64,000 nt of DNA. Origin: Flectonema sp. DT1601 (lineage: Eukaryota; Euglenozoa; Diplonemea; Diplonemida; Diplonemidae). The stretch is from the NCBI GenBank assembly GCA_964019425.1, contig OZ025831.1:186001-250000 (forward strand), written 5' to 3'. The notes under the pieces were generated by a model. It did not search any database, had not been told where the DNA came from, and saw nothing but the letters and a program-made list of their open reading frames with translations. Shown one piece after another: positions 41,991-54,413 of this stretch (within the stretch, counting starts at the first letter, position 1; every line of letters begins with the position of its first letter). The position numbers were made by a program, and so were the translations under genes.

Positions 41991-44900
41991 CTAAATGAAC
42001 CCAAAACCAATACTTCCTAGCGTTACAGCCTGTTTTGTTTGTTTTTGTTTTTTGTTTTTTCCGCTTCTAGATTTGTATATAAGAATAGGTTAGCCATACC
42101 TTCATCAACATTTCCTGAAGGATCTCAAAACTGTCGTAGACTGGGAGATCAAGCTGTTTTATTTTTATTGTTCTTTTTTCTGTCTCAACTAAACAACAAC
42201 AACAAAACAAAAATAAAACAAACAAACCTGATTAAAACATGTATGAGATGTTGGAAGTCGTCCTGGATTGCCAGTCTTGTGGATGTTAAACTTCTGCTTT
42301 CCAGACATTCCCTCCAAATCACGGAATCCTTCTAGAGGTACTTTACTCGTTCCTGTGATGAATTGAAGCAGCATAAGTCGTTCTTCAGTGTTCATAGCAT
42401 CTACTACCTGCCAGAACCATAGAACTTGAGGACTGGTTGCGGTGTATCCAATATAGTCAGTGTGGTTCTGGTTTTTTTTTTGGTTTTTTTAGTTTTTTTG
42501 TTTATGAAAAAATCCTTAACCCATTACGGACGGGGGTAAAACCCGGTTTTTTGACTTTTTTTGAAAAAAAGAGCAAACGGGGAAAAGGGGCTTAAGCTCA
42601 TTCACTCAAGAAACTGTCGTTGGCCGTGTGCAGAATGAAATCGGAAGTAACTTCTTTTCTGAACTCCAAGCCATGTTTGAAGATGGCTCTGATCGTGACC
42701 AAATATTAACAAGAGGAGTGTTAATATGCCCGTTTTTAAATATCGAAGATATTGAACTGTTTGCTGCTTCACTCACAATACTAACCTCAAGGTTGCTCCA
42801 CATAACAACATTCAAATTGTTAGAATTCCCAACAACCTTGATGAGAGCAGGTCAAGTCATCACTGCTGGCGCAGACGCTGGAGTGTTTTTTAATGCTTGG
42901 GCGACAGCCGCTATAATGGTGTACAATGGCGGTTTGAATTTTGAGGGTCGCGCTGCACAATTAGCCCTAAGAGGTCTAAGCCAGGGAGGAGTTGATGCAA
43001 TAAAGGTTCTGAAGATAATGGTTGCCTATTTGCAAGTTAGTGACTTCTCGTTGACACTTGCGTTGCTGGGAAAAAACAGGGATGTTTTGATCTCTCATGA
43101 AGGAGTTCTGGCAGCGCGTCTACCGACATTTCCAGAGGGTTTAAAAAGCACCGGATTTTTACTGGATCAGCGTGAGAATTTGAAAACAGCCGGTGTGCTG
43201 TTATTAACAAGATTTGTTCAGACCTATAAGAAGATTAACACGATGTTGAGTCACTGTAAGTCAGAAGCAGAAATTTTCAATGCAGTTTGTTTTTTCTATC
43301 CAAAAGCGAGAGGTTTGACCCTTGAGTGGAGTAAGCTGAAGAGTGAAACTGACATTTTAATGTCCTCTCTTTTCGAAGCAGGGATGGTGAGCACCGGTGA
43401 TAATCTGAGGAAAAGCAAGGCCGATTTCAATCTTGCAAAACAAATTACCCTCGTGATTAAAAGAAAAGAATTGACAAAAAAAAATTTCTATAATATAAAA
43501 AACATTAAAAAAATAATACAAACCTTCAAGTCCATAATGTCGACGTCAGAAGTTCCACAAATCAATAGCTCCAATTCTTCAGGTGAAAAGATCTGAATTA
43601 AGTGTCGAGGTACAACTTCGAAAAATCCCTTTAGAAATTCAGTTAATTGCTTTTTAATATTTTTAGTCATTCTATAATCAGTAATGTGTTGGATGTATTC
43701 TCTTTTATTCTGTTCCGTTACTGGAATGTTTCGACCATTTTCAGTTAACTCCACAGTTTCTTTGACACCAAATTTATCAACTTCAGTACAGAAATAATAC
43801 TCAAAAACTCCTGTGATGTCATTGTCCAAAATCCACTCTAGAGATTCATAATACTGTTGGTCTATTGACTGCATGTCTCTAAAGTCTGGTGGAATGCCTA
43901 ACATATGTTTATATAAGGATCGAGTGAAGTAGGCATCTAACATCACGTCATTGTATACTGCTAAACCTACGACTTTACCAACAAAGTTAAAATAACTCAA
44001 ATGCTCGATATTAATGCTACTGTGAGGATTTGGTTGAAAAGTATTACCCTCTTCAGATGGGATGAATAATGCGTATCCTGGATTAAACATTTCCTTTGCT
44101 AGTACTAAAAACCATTCTCTGCGAAGACCTCCTCCATCAACTCCTTCTTCACCTTTGAATGTAACTCTGAGTCCTCCCTTAAGAGTTTGTTGACGACGAA
44201 GCTGCATGAAAGAATCATGAAAAATATTCAATCTGTTAACTTTAATACTCGTGTGTCTTCGATGGTGTTCCTCATGGTCTTTTGTAATTCTTTCTCTAAA
44301 CCAGTTTCGTTTGTTTGAGAAATCAATATGAGTGCTATACCCAAGCATTGCACGTAGTGAAGAAGTCATCAACGAAGGATTAGTTTTAATTAAAGCATTT
44401 AATAACCTTCTGTGAGTTACTATGAATCGTTTGACCGGATCAGTATCAACTTCGTCCATAGAAGTTGTTGAGGCTGTTTTATTAAGACGATGAGACTTTG
44501 ATCTCGCCTCAGGAGTCGACATTAAGTCTGAACACTCTGTTAACAATGGAGTATCAGGGCTAATTGGTAATAAAGGTTTAGTACACTGTTTGCACAAAGG
44601 ATCTATTTCATAGAATGCAAGGAACGCTTCTACCAGAGGAAGTACTTTTGGTGATGTTTGGTAACCATCACCCAATGCTTGTAAAATATTTCCCATCTCT
44701 ACCAAATATCTGTCTACTGCTGACCATAAAGGTTCCAGAAATACTTTAAACTTACTGTAAGACTTTAAGACGGTATCTTCATCGTCTCTGGTCCAGACGT
44801 CACCGTCGTCCCATTCACACCATCTGCCTCCGTATAATTCTACCTTACAGCCTAGTAGGTGGAGAACTCCATCTTTTTCTTCTAATTCTCTTGGTCCTGA

Positions 44901-47900
44901 GAGAGTTCCATTCAACATTCCTAATACAACATAATTATGTCTAACGTATGCCTTACCAATAGCTGTTCTCCATGTTCCTTGGAGTTGTTTTTGTGTTGGG
45001 AATAGAGTCGCTTCTTCATAATTCTTAACAAGACCTTGATCATGATGTGAAACACAAGAAAGTGTCCTCGTTAATCTCTGTAATTGAACTTCATGAGAAG
45101 GGGGTTCATCAGCTAAGAAGAAATGAACTGCCGAGGGAAGAATTGTACTGGCGGAGGGTGTTGAGGAATCCTTCTTTGTGGTCTGTTGGGTTGGTAGAGT
45201 GATGCCATGTTCATTCATGTGTGTTTTTAAAGCTTCACCCACACGAGTTGCCCTGTCGTTTAAGTAATCAGTCGCACGTCGTGAAATTCTTTCCGCTACT
45301 TGCAACAGCTCTTGCAACAGTCGACGAGCAACTGACTCACCTCCTAAATCTTCTGAAGTTTTTGAGTAGTTTAGTCTAGCTGCACACATTGCGTTTAAAG
45401 TAGTTAAGCAATTGGTTACTGATGTTGCTGTAGTATCAGGCATCTCAAGTAACTCTACTAGACTAGATAAAGTTGGAGGATAGGCAAATATCGATGAGGT
45501 GAGACGTTGATTGATAGTCGGCTCTACAGTACGTAATCTGGTAGCCTTTTGAATTAGTAACTCACGTTGGATGCTACGGAGGAAGTCGCCTCTCAATTTC
45601 TGATTTTCAGATCTCTTTTGGAATGCGATTTTCAACTTCTCGCTGCTGTCGGTTGATTCGCAGTCGAAATCGAAATGTTCCATGAGAGAGTTCTCATTAG
45701 TACAACTCCATTGTTTTATTTTTGAAAGCCTTTCTATCTTGAGATCTTTTAATATTGAAGTGGTCTGCTTCATCGCTTCATCATCAGCAACAGAACAAAG
45801 TTCCTCACACACTCTTTGTACTAATTTAGACAGAGCCTCATTCAGTTTTGGACTAGTACTAAACACGTTGGTAGTGTGAAGTTGTAGTAGTTTAAAGAAG
45901 ACTGTCGATCTGACAATCTCGTGAACCTTTTCTCGACTTCCCGCTAATTGATCAACTGGAAGAGAAAGGATGTCAGTCGCATGCTCTGATGGTGTGTACA
46001 AGAATGGTAGTCTTGAAGGTAACAGTGAAGACATTACTTCAATTACTCTCAATGTTACAATCGGTGGTGTTTTAAAAGGATAAGCAGGTTCTTGATTAGC
46101 TATGTACATAGGAACTCCATACAACAATGGTCGGATACACATCACAGCTCCTTCGATTTCACTCGGAGGATCACTATCACCATTCCCAAGGATATACAAC
46201 AACAAACTATACAGAGCTCTACAGGTCGGAGGGTGAGCAGATATCGCTTCTAAAGCTTTGTTAAGTTGTGTTCCTAAAGAACTCTTCGCAGTATATTGAT
46301 ACATTAATAAAACTCTAACGAAAGATGTGATACAAGGAATTCCAACAAGTGGTTTCACAGGTTTTAAAGGATCCTCGACGGGTTTTATTACTTTCTTTCG
46401 TTGTTGTTGACGTCTTCTGTTGTCGGTTCCGAAATCAGTTCTCATGGGCTGGTGATAATACAAACCTCCCTGGTAGCGTAGTGATTGGGCTTCCGCAGCA
46501 TATTCTTCTGGCAGAGCATTTAGAAAAGTTTCATCAGAAGTAGTTAAGATTTCTTGTCTCAATTCTGGTGGTAGTGTCGCCATGAACGATGCTGGGTCCA
46601 TATCTGTTTCTACTGCTGAGGCTCCTCCTTCTGCAGCAGCGCGTTCTAAGATGCGTCTCTCAAATTCCATAACCTCCTCTCTAATGGCATTCGGTAATGC
46701 AGCTAAGAAAGTTGAATCGATAGTTGAGCCATCTTCACCAGGTTCTGTTCTTGTCATTAATAAATGTACATTCTCCCGTAATACCTCTCTACGTATTTCC
46801 TCAGGTAGCGCAGCTACAAAAGTTGGGTCCAGTGCGGGTTCTGCTGATGGAGCAGCTTCAGGAGCAGCAGTCTCACCTCCAACATCACCACTGGCCTGGA
46901 CTGGTGTCTCTGGGGCAGGTGACGACGGTACGATTGGACTGACAGGTCCTTCTTCAGCAGCTTCAACAGGTCCCTGACTCGGACCTTCAAGAGAGAGTGC
47001 GAGAGCTCTCGTTAATTCATCATCTGGGTCCATAGTATTTGATGGAATTGGATTACTTTCTGTGTTGTTATCTGACACTGGTGCTGGAGTAGGTGGTGCC
47101 GGTGCTGGTGCTGTGGTCGGTGGTGCTGGAGTCGTTGTTGGTTCAGCTGCTGGTGTTCCTTCAGCATCCATTAAAGACATTCCGAGAGCCAGTTCTAACT
47201 GAGCCTGTAAATCCATTTCTTCGATAGCATCATCAGTTGCAGGTTGCTGTTGTTGCTGACCGTCGTCAACAGGATTAGAGACTTCAGCTACTTCGGTTGG
47301 TACTTCTTCAGCAGCAGTTGGAGTGGCCTTTGGAGTCTCAGGACTCTCAACTTCACCTGCTGGCTGTGGTGTTGTCTGAGCGGTCTCTTCAACCTCAATG
47401 GATTCGATCCTCTCAGGAAGTGTTATAATACTTTCTGGTGCATTGGATCGTAAGAATGCTCCCAAAGCTGATTCAACAGCTTCAGCAGAGTACGAAACAG
47501 TCGACGTCACAGGAAGACGAGACCTTCCTCCCTGACTTCTAGCTGGCGTTTCTGAAGGACGAAGAGAAAGTGTTTGATAAGAACGAGGAGGAGTAACATA
47601 AGAATTATTTTGTTGAGGTGGTGTGAGAAGAAGATTAGTAGCCTGTGCACGTCTTGGTTGAAGAGTATGACTTGAAGGTAACAAAGATAACACTTCAGGT
47701 AAGATGCCGGAGGTATTTATAACTGCTGCCATCATATCGTTTGCTGCTCCATGAGGACGAAGGAGTTGGCGGAACATCTGACGAGCGTTTGACGCCAATA
47801 CTTCTCCCCATCTTGCTGGATCTTCGTCTTCTGATTCTTGGACCTCGTCGAGTTCGAAATCACCGACGTCGTAATTGTCATCATCATCTTCTTCATCGTC

Positions 47901-50900
47901 ATCATCGTGACCTTCTATTTGATACATTTCTTCTTCTCCTTCTTCTTCATAAGTAGCTTCTTCGTCTTCTTCTACTTCTTCTGCCTCGTCGACTTCATCT
48001 TCGACCTCAACAATAGCAGTTGTCCCACCACCTTCAATTCTTATAACATGTCTGAGAGGCTCGTCCTCAACATCTAAATTCATTGATAGCTCTGCGTCTT
48101 CACCATCTTCAACAGTTTGGTTGTGTTGTTCTTCTTCTTCGTCTTCTTCTCCATTCTTAGCTCCATCTTGAATAGTATCGACTCTCTTTTGACCTTCAGC
48201 AACGAGTGGTATTATTTTTAATATTGATGCGGTAGTTTCTTGAGCATCTGGATGGTTCAGTTGTAAGTCTCTCAAGACGATACAAATAGAGTTTACTATA
48301 CCAGATTTAAGAAGTTCAACTACAGGTGCTGATGTGTGTGGCGTTGGTTTCTCTGACTTTGCTGCTCGAGACAGAAGAGCAACAACCATATCACAGAGAG
48401 CGTGAACTCCACCCAAACCCTTCGCATCGGGTTTTACACTTTGCTGTAATGCATTTACGATTTCTGGTGCTACTTGCTCTGGTTGCTTTGCCGCCATTTG
48501 CAAAGTAACATACTTCGCTGTGGACGATAACAACATCGCGTGAGTTGCCTCCTCACGTCTATCAGGATAAGTTGGAGAATAAGTGTACGGTAAGTAATCA
48601 TAAAGTAAGTACTCAAGGAATGTCTTATCGTTGTGTGTATTTGACAGCACACAACTTAGACAAGAAGGAAATAATGTAATTAGTTCTCCTGATAAGTGAA
48701 GAACTTGCGGTGTCGACAACGCGTACGTCAGATTCTTCTCAAGCACCTGATCTCTCCTACTGTGAAGGGATGCTAATATTAGTTTCTGAATCTCGTCTAC
48801 CATGACGACGGCAGCTTTCCTCCTCGTAGATTGCCTTCTCTGTTTTGAAGGTCCTTCTTTTGCAGGGCACAACTCAACTAAGTAATTCTTCTTATCACCT
48901 TCCTTAGGCTGTACTACTAATCTACAACAAGCAGCGAATGCTTGTAAGAAGCTAGCCGGATTCTTCTTCTTAACTCCATCAAGTGATTGCATTAATGATT
49001 GAAGCTTTACTAAGGGAATTGGTTTCTTCTTTGGAGATGCAGCAGAAACAGGGATCTCAGCTTTCTTTGCAGCTAAGCGTTTCTTCTTCTTTTCTGACTT
49101 GTCTTGTTTACCCTCAAGTTTATCTTCTTGTTGGTTGGGTTGCTGTAAGACGTCTGCGTTGATGAATTCTACAGCACCCCCTGGAGCTTGATTCTCCTGT
49201 TCTGCAGTTATCTTTCCGAACACTTTTCTAATTGCTGATTCTTGCACTGATCTGACGTAATCATCATCTTCTATTGTTGTTCTGACCAAGCTGGCGATGT
49301 TACTCGCAATGCTCTTGTTTGGCCACTTCCCTTGAGCAGGAGATGCTATTAACTTCTCAAGTGTTCCACTGTTATAAACAGTTTCTGTGTGGTAATGATG
49401 TTCTTTACAAAGTCTTTCTAAGATGACCACAATTATGTAGACTAGTTTCGTAGGAAGAGGTTTCTCCCATTTCTTTACGACCACATCGCAGAGGGATGAA
49501 ATAATTAAACTCCCAGAATCTGATGAGAGGTGAGACTGTTCTGTGACTGATGCTAAAAGTATTTCCCATTCGGTATTCGAATCACTGGTAGCGTTAGCGT
49601 CAACGTGTTTTGGTGATTTGAGTCCTCGCGGAGAAGGATTGTCTCGTTCTTCTGCTGGAGTTGATTGGGTGAGACCATCAATAGCACCAACAGAAGATGA
49701 TAATAATTCGACGTACTTATCAAACCCTTCTGACGACACTTCTTGTTTTGCTAATTCCCGCAATTGATTTCCAATCACAGAAATCAAAGACTCATTCTGA
49801 CACAATGATTGCCTTTGAGCATGCATACTATTCTGAGATAATATTAAGTGAAGTTGTGAATAACTTCTTTGTCTCGTATCAGGACACGATGAGGAGATTC
49901 CCTCAACGATTTGGTCGAGGATTTGCTTTTGCTGACTTGAGTCGGCTTCGGCAACCAAAGAAAGAAGATCAGTAGCGCAGTACGTTACATCAGGGGTAGT
50001 ACCAAGTTTCAAGGCTATGTTTTGACAGGATTGAGCGAGGCTTGAGGCTGCATCTGGAGCGGCAGATTCATTTGGTTCATCCCCATCGAGGCTCATGGCG
50101 ATGGCTTTTGCCATTGTTGAATTGTCACCTTCTTCTGGTTGGTCTTCTTCTTCTTCTTCTTCCTCGTCTTCGTCGCCGATCTCGTCCATGTGGGAAAGAA
50201 TCCATTCAGCTCCGTGCTGAACGCTGTTTTGTCCAATAGTCGATAAAGCTCTCCTTACAATTCCTCTTGTGAATCCCATCCCAACAAGTTGATCAACAGT
50301 GTCTTCTGAAGGTTTAAATCCTCCACTTGATTTCTTTTCTTCTTTCTGCTTTGATTTTCCATTCATATTTTGAAGCCATGAGCAATCCTTTACAATCTGT
50401 CCGACTGTTGCGATAACCTCCATCGCTAAGGCTGGATGGTCAGAAAGGTTTTTGTGTTTGTAGATTGAAGAAACTCTGACAGCAATAACATTTTGTAACT
50501 TTCTCGCCAGATCAGATGGACTTAGCGAGTCTCTCGACAGCACTCCAGGAATCCCTCTTGCGGCACCTTCAATGTAAGAGACGTTACTGAATCGTTCTAA
50601 GAGTCTCACAGCACCTATTGCTGCTGTCTCAATTGATGATTTGTGAGACTTGTCTGCGTCTATTGTCTCAAACTCTTCGATATACCTAATTATTAAAGTA
50701 GAGCAGGTATCAGCAAGAAGTTCTACTCCTTGCTGCTTTTCAAAGAATCTCAAAACTTGTATTGGACATGCATCTTTAAACTTTTTCAAAGACGAATCAA
50801 AGACCTGTCGTAATATTTTTGTAAACCAAGATCCAAGGATCATTTCATTAAATAAAGCCGCGACAGTTGATAGGGAAGTATTCTTTTGCAACTCCTCATT

Positions 50901-53900
50901 AACACATGTGACTAATTGCAATGCTATATTACTCAACTGTGAGGCGACTGTTTTTGGAAATGGTTCAAAAGTTACAACAGCAGCCTTACAGAGTAAATCA
51001 ACAACAGAACAACAAGAGTCACAATACGCGGTTGCTACACGTTGACGTCGAATCATAATTATGTCTGCAATTCCATCGTCTGCTTCTGCAGTCGTAAGTG
51101 TTGCGATAGCAGCAGCAGTAGCAGCGTGGAATACAACATTCCCTGTACGGTCATCGACAGCAGAAGAACTTGATGAATTCTTTGGTACATCTACTACTGT
51201 GTAGCCTCCAAAGGAATTCTGTTTATCGACTTCACGTACCACCTTCCACTTTAAGATGCTGACTGCCAACTCCACAATATTAGTTATTGTCTTAAAGCTG
51301 TTGAGAGGCTCCACACTCGAATCTCTCAGAAATGATAATCTAATGTCTGGTTTTCTTGTTTCTAAAGTAACAACTAACGACAACACGTGAGCCACAGATG
51401 CCACTCGATGAAGAGGAAGAAGCTCTTCACCTTCTTTTAATGGCCATTCAGTTAGTACCAGAGCGCTTCCCTTTGCTGGTACAGTAGCTGCAACTGAAAT
51501 TGGTACTTCCCACTTCTCGACATCTGCGCAGTTATCACACAACTGATTAGCTACGCTATTTAACAATGGAAATAATCCGCATATTAATACTTCTCTTAAA
51601 GCAGATATGTGTGATAAATTATAAAGTAAATCCGTACGTAGCTCTGTGCAGATTGGAAGCAGTTTCTTCAACCCAGAGCGAGGTTCTAGAGATACGGAAT
51701 GTCTGTAAAAGAAGCTGCAAACTCTCTCTGAGACTTGCAGTAATCTGATGATTGCTTTTACTTTTAACACTGCTGTCTTTTCATAGATAAGTCTTTGAAG
51801 TGGATCGAGAATGAGAATATGATTGTGAAGAACGTGGAGAGGTCGAGTGGTTTCAGCGCTGTTGTCATTTCCATCTTTAGGCTCCCACTCCTCAACTTTC
51901 GCTATTGCATTCAATAGAGAACCAGCAACAGTATTAGCACACTCCTCTAGTAAAGGTTTTACTTGTCTGATAATCTCACTCAACTCTACACCAAGAGTAG
52001 CTGCGTCACTTGTTGTGAGGGAAAACCATGAATCACCACTTACAATGTTTTCTATCAAAGGCTGAAAGAATTTAGAATTTTTCATAATTTCAATACCCTT
52101 GTGACACAAGCTAGAAGCAACAATAATCTGAGGCAGCACCAACGCATAACGAGGGTCTGCAGGAGGGTTCTTCAACACATCGAGAGAGATCTCTAAGAAA
52201 CCTGCTTCAACAGCAGCAGGACACACAGCAATGTGATCTGTGTTCATTAGTTTAGATATCACACTGGCGGTGAATTTATAAGTCGGTTGTCCAAAGTGAA
52301 CCGGGTTGGATAATATTATTTTAAGCGATTCACGTAATTTGTTATTAGCAAAGAGAGTGACAGGCTGAGCCTGAGCTGTTCCAATACAATGTAAGAAAGC
52401 CTTCAAGATGTGAGTTACTACTACTTCACGTTCGTATGATAATCTCCTTTGAGCATCTAATTTATAACGAGTGTCTTCCATCTTCTCTTCTGCTGTTGGA
52501 TTAGGTGGAGCGTGTTTTGCTGGTTCTGCGTTGGGGTCCAAAGGGGTTTCGGTATCTACTAACATAACGTCTTCATGAAGAAGGTCAATAAGTAAATCAG
52601 TAACACCAGTATCAATAATCTGTTCCCTTAACACATCTTGTGACAGTAGTGCTTCTAACACGCCCAGACACTTCGCAGCAACCTTTTCAGTTCCTGGAAC
52701 ACGTAGCCTTGGTACTTCTAAGAATGGTACTATTATTGCTGTGTTTAATGTTCTTACTCCTTGTGCTTGATGTTGGTTAACTGCAAAACTAAAAGCGAAT
52801 GCGAATAAAGCCGTATACATCGACTGACTATCAACACGTAAATGACCATTTTCATCAAGGTGTTCAGGTTGAGTCATCCCGTGAGGAGCTGATCTCAAAA
52901 TGTCGAGAAGTCGTCCTTGAGATGTGACGAGTGTCGATGGTGATAAGGTACTTCCTCGCAAGTCAGCGTTGCTTAAGGCTTCTTTTGCAGCGCTGTTTGA
53001 TAATAAAACGCACAACAGTTGAAGAACTGCTTTCAACACTACTGGACTGGCCTTATCATTTGATAAAACCTTTACAACATCTTGAAACCAATCACTACAT
53101 GGCTGTAAGAAGTTTCGTAGCATTTCATCATTCGTACTCGCGAGTACAGCTAAAGCTAATAATCTACACACAGCCCAACTACACAGTTCATTGTTGTCTT
53201 TCGCACTCGACATTCTGAGTATGGTCCACAATGGGTATGCGTGTTTAAATGGAAGCCTCTCAGCTCTCATGATGTATTCGACAAGACCACGTGGTCTATC
53301 AACAATTGGACCTCCTTCAGTGTCACTGAGGCATTTACGCATATGGCAGGTAATACTAAGACGACTTGACTCATCCATGGAAGCAGAATACCAATTCTTA
53401 GCCTGAGGGAGAAGTCCTTCTAGTGATACTTCGTAAGGCTTTGCTGAATTATAAGTTTGAGTGTAGAATTGAGCCTGTAAGTTATCAATATCGGCTTCTT
53501 CCTGAGGTACACGTTCTTCAAGCCCAACACTCTGAAGCAGTGATGGTGAAGATCCCCAACCAGCAGCGATTGTTATTAATTTATGCTGAAGAGATTTATC
53601 AAACGGAACCTGTTGATGTCTTTGTCTCTGTGAACCAGCAAACCAATGAAGAACTATTAATGTTTCTTGAACAATATCAACTGAAGGTGAGTTTAAGAAC
53701 AGAGACACCGTATGAACAGCAGAGAATACAGCTTTATTTCTTGAGTGTTCTAACAGACACGACAAGAATGATAAAACCCTTAAGACATCTCTATCATTAA
53801 TTGCGTTAGGTATAGATACGCTTGTTGTTGTTTCTTCAATGAAGGCATGGGTAAGATCTAGTCTCTTACCGTTTTGATCCAACCACTTTTTCAACCAGGC

Positions 53901-54092
53901 ATCACACTTTGATATTCCCTCCAGCCAGGCACTCAGCTCTCCCTTTGCAGATGCTGTAAACGTAATTCGAACGAACGAATTTTCTAAAATACGAGGAACC
54001 TCATCAGGCACACATTGCTTTAACTGCTTCCATAAATCTCGCTGGCGGAGGGGTGGTTCCCGAACTCTTCTTGTTGCCCGCCGAGTTGACAT
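41991..54092 (-). CDS. Giant HUWE1/Tom1-type HECT E3 ubiquitin ligase
   Basis: About 3630 aa in four exons (54092-43524, 42468-42228, 42153-42100, 42029-41991). An Arm-like N-terminal half is followed by a UBA domain (about 1262-1305, VDQLVGMGFTRGIVRRALST), a UIM (MAKAIAMSLDG, about 1330) and a long acidic tract (about 2010-2090). Two more UIMs follow (LELALGMSLMDAEG, LTRALALSLEG), then three or four UBM/DUF4414 repeats (about 2420-2540: DPTFVAALPEEIRREVL, DSTFLAALPNAIREEVM, DPASFMATLPPELRQEIL). The HECT domain runs from about 3260 (FKGEEGVDGGGLRREWF) to the catalytic Cys in LPTSHTCFNQ and ends LGSIGFGFI. Domain order is that of HUWE1/Tom1. The second exon (241 nt) has one base too many: between SPQVL and WFWQVVDAMN the frame slips, at about 42419-42422. 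A 1055-bp intron before it holds a plus-strand reading frame. TTTTTTCAG lies about 29 nt before the ATG. Confidence 0.93.
42469..43523 (-). other. 1055-bp intron in the HECT domain
   Basis: Donor GTTTGT at 43523 after IMDLK, acceptor AAACCAG at 42469 before NHTDYIGY. It is about 14 times longer than the gene's other two introns (74 and 70 bp), and nearly all of the extra length is the antisense reading frame at 42565-43500. Confidence 0.8.
42565..43596 (+). CDS. Antisense reading frame nested in HECT intron; possible viral nucleoprotein fossil
   Basis: An unbroken plus-strand frame of over 320 codons; the true start is uncertain. The last 24 or so codons overlap the neighbouring HECT exon in antisense and are probably not original. 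The product is soluble and helical: FEDGSDRDQILTRGVLICPF, AWATAAIMVYNGGLNFEGRA, ALRGLSQGGVDAIKVLKIMV, LAARLPTFPEGLKSTGFLL and ARGLTLEWSKLKSETDILMS. The pattern (A..M.Y.GG......A..L..RG.....D..K.LKI...Y, later LP.FPEG..S.GF) loosely recalls the order of conserved positions in phenuivirid-type nucleocapsid proteins, and the length fits. This is weak; it could equally be another captured gene. If viral it is a fossil of an RNA virus gene, looks whole, and is probably young since the frame is open. No LTR or flanking repeats seen. Confidence 0.6.
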   Translation, partial: KKEQTGKRGLSSFTQETVVGRVQNEIGSNFFSELQAMFEDGSDRDQILTRGVLICPFLNIEDIELFAASLTILTSRLLHITTFKLLEFPTTLMRAGQVITAGADAGVFFNAWATAAIMVYNGGLNFEGRAAQLALRGLSQGGVDAIKVLKIMVAYLQVSDFSLTLALLGKNRDVLISHEGVLAARLPTFPEGLKSTGFLLDQRENLKTAGVLLLTRFVQTYKKINTMLSHCKSEAEIFNAVCFFYPKARGLTLEWSKLKSETDILMSSLFEAGMVSTGDNLRKSKADFNLAKQITLVIKRKELTKKNFYNIKNIKKIIQTFKSIMSTSEVPQINSSNSSGEKI

Positions 54093-54413
54093 GTGCTGGC
54101 AGAGGTGCCAGCCCTCCGAAACTGAAAAAATAAAAATAAATAATAATAAGAAGAATCAATACTTTTCTCAAACGTTAAATAAATAAGTCTTCGCGAGACT
54201 CAACGTCATACGGAAGAACAAGCCAAATGAAGCTTCCAACACAATTCGAATGCTGCTAAAAATGAAATACAACAACTGTTATCCCCCGAATGAACACTTT
54301 TATATAAAATGAAGCACACCATGCGATTCACAACAATAAGAGTTCACGGATTAAAGTACAGAGTACCTGCTGTTAAATACCAAAGCCAATAATGTAGCAG
54401 ACCTACGGCATAC
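54093..54413. other. Short intergenic gap
   Basis: 321 bp separating the HECT ligase start and the PPR-like gene end. Immediately upstream of the HECT ATG is a T-rich stretch ending in CAG. Nothing else seen. Confidence 0.5.

Noticed and set aside
47741-48077. Plus-strand frames antisense to the HECT ligase acidic tract
   Set aside because: Shadows of Glu/Asp codons read backwards; hydrophobic low complexity.
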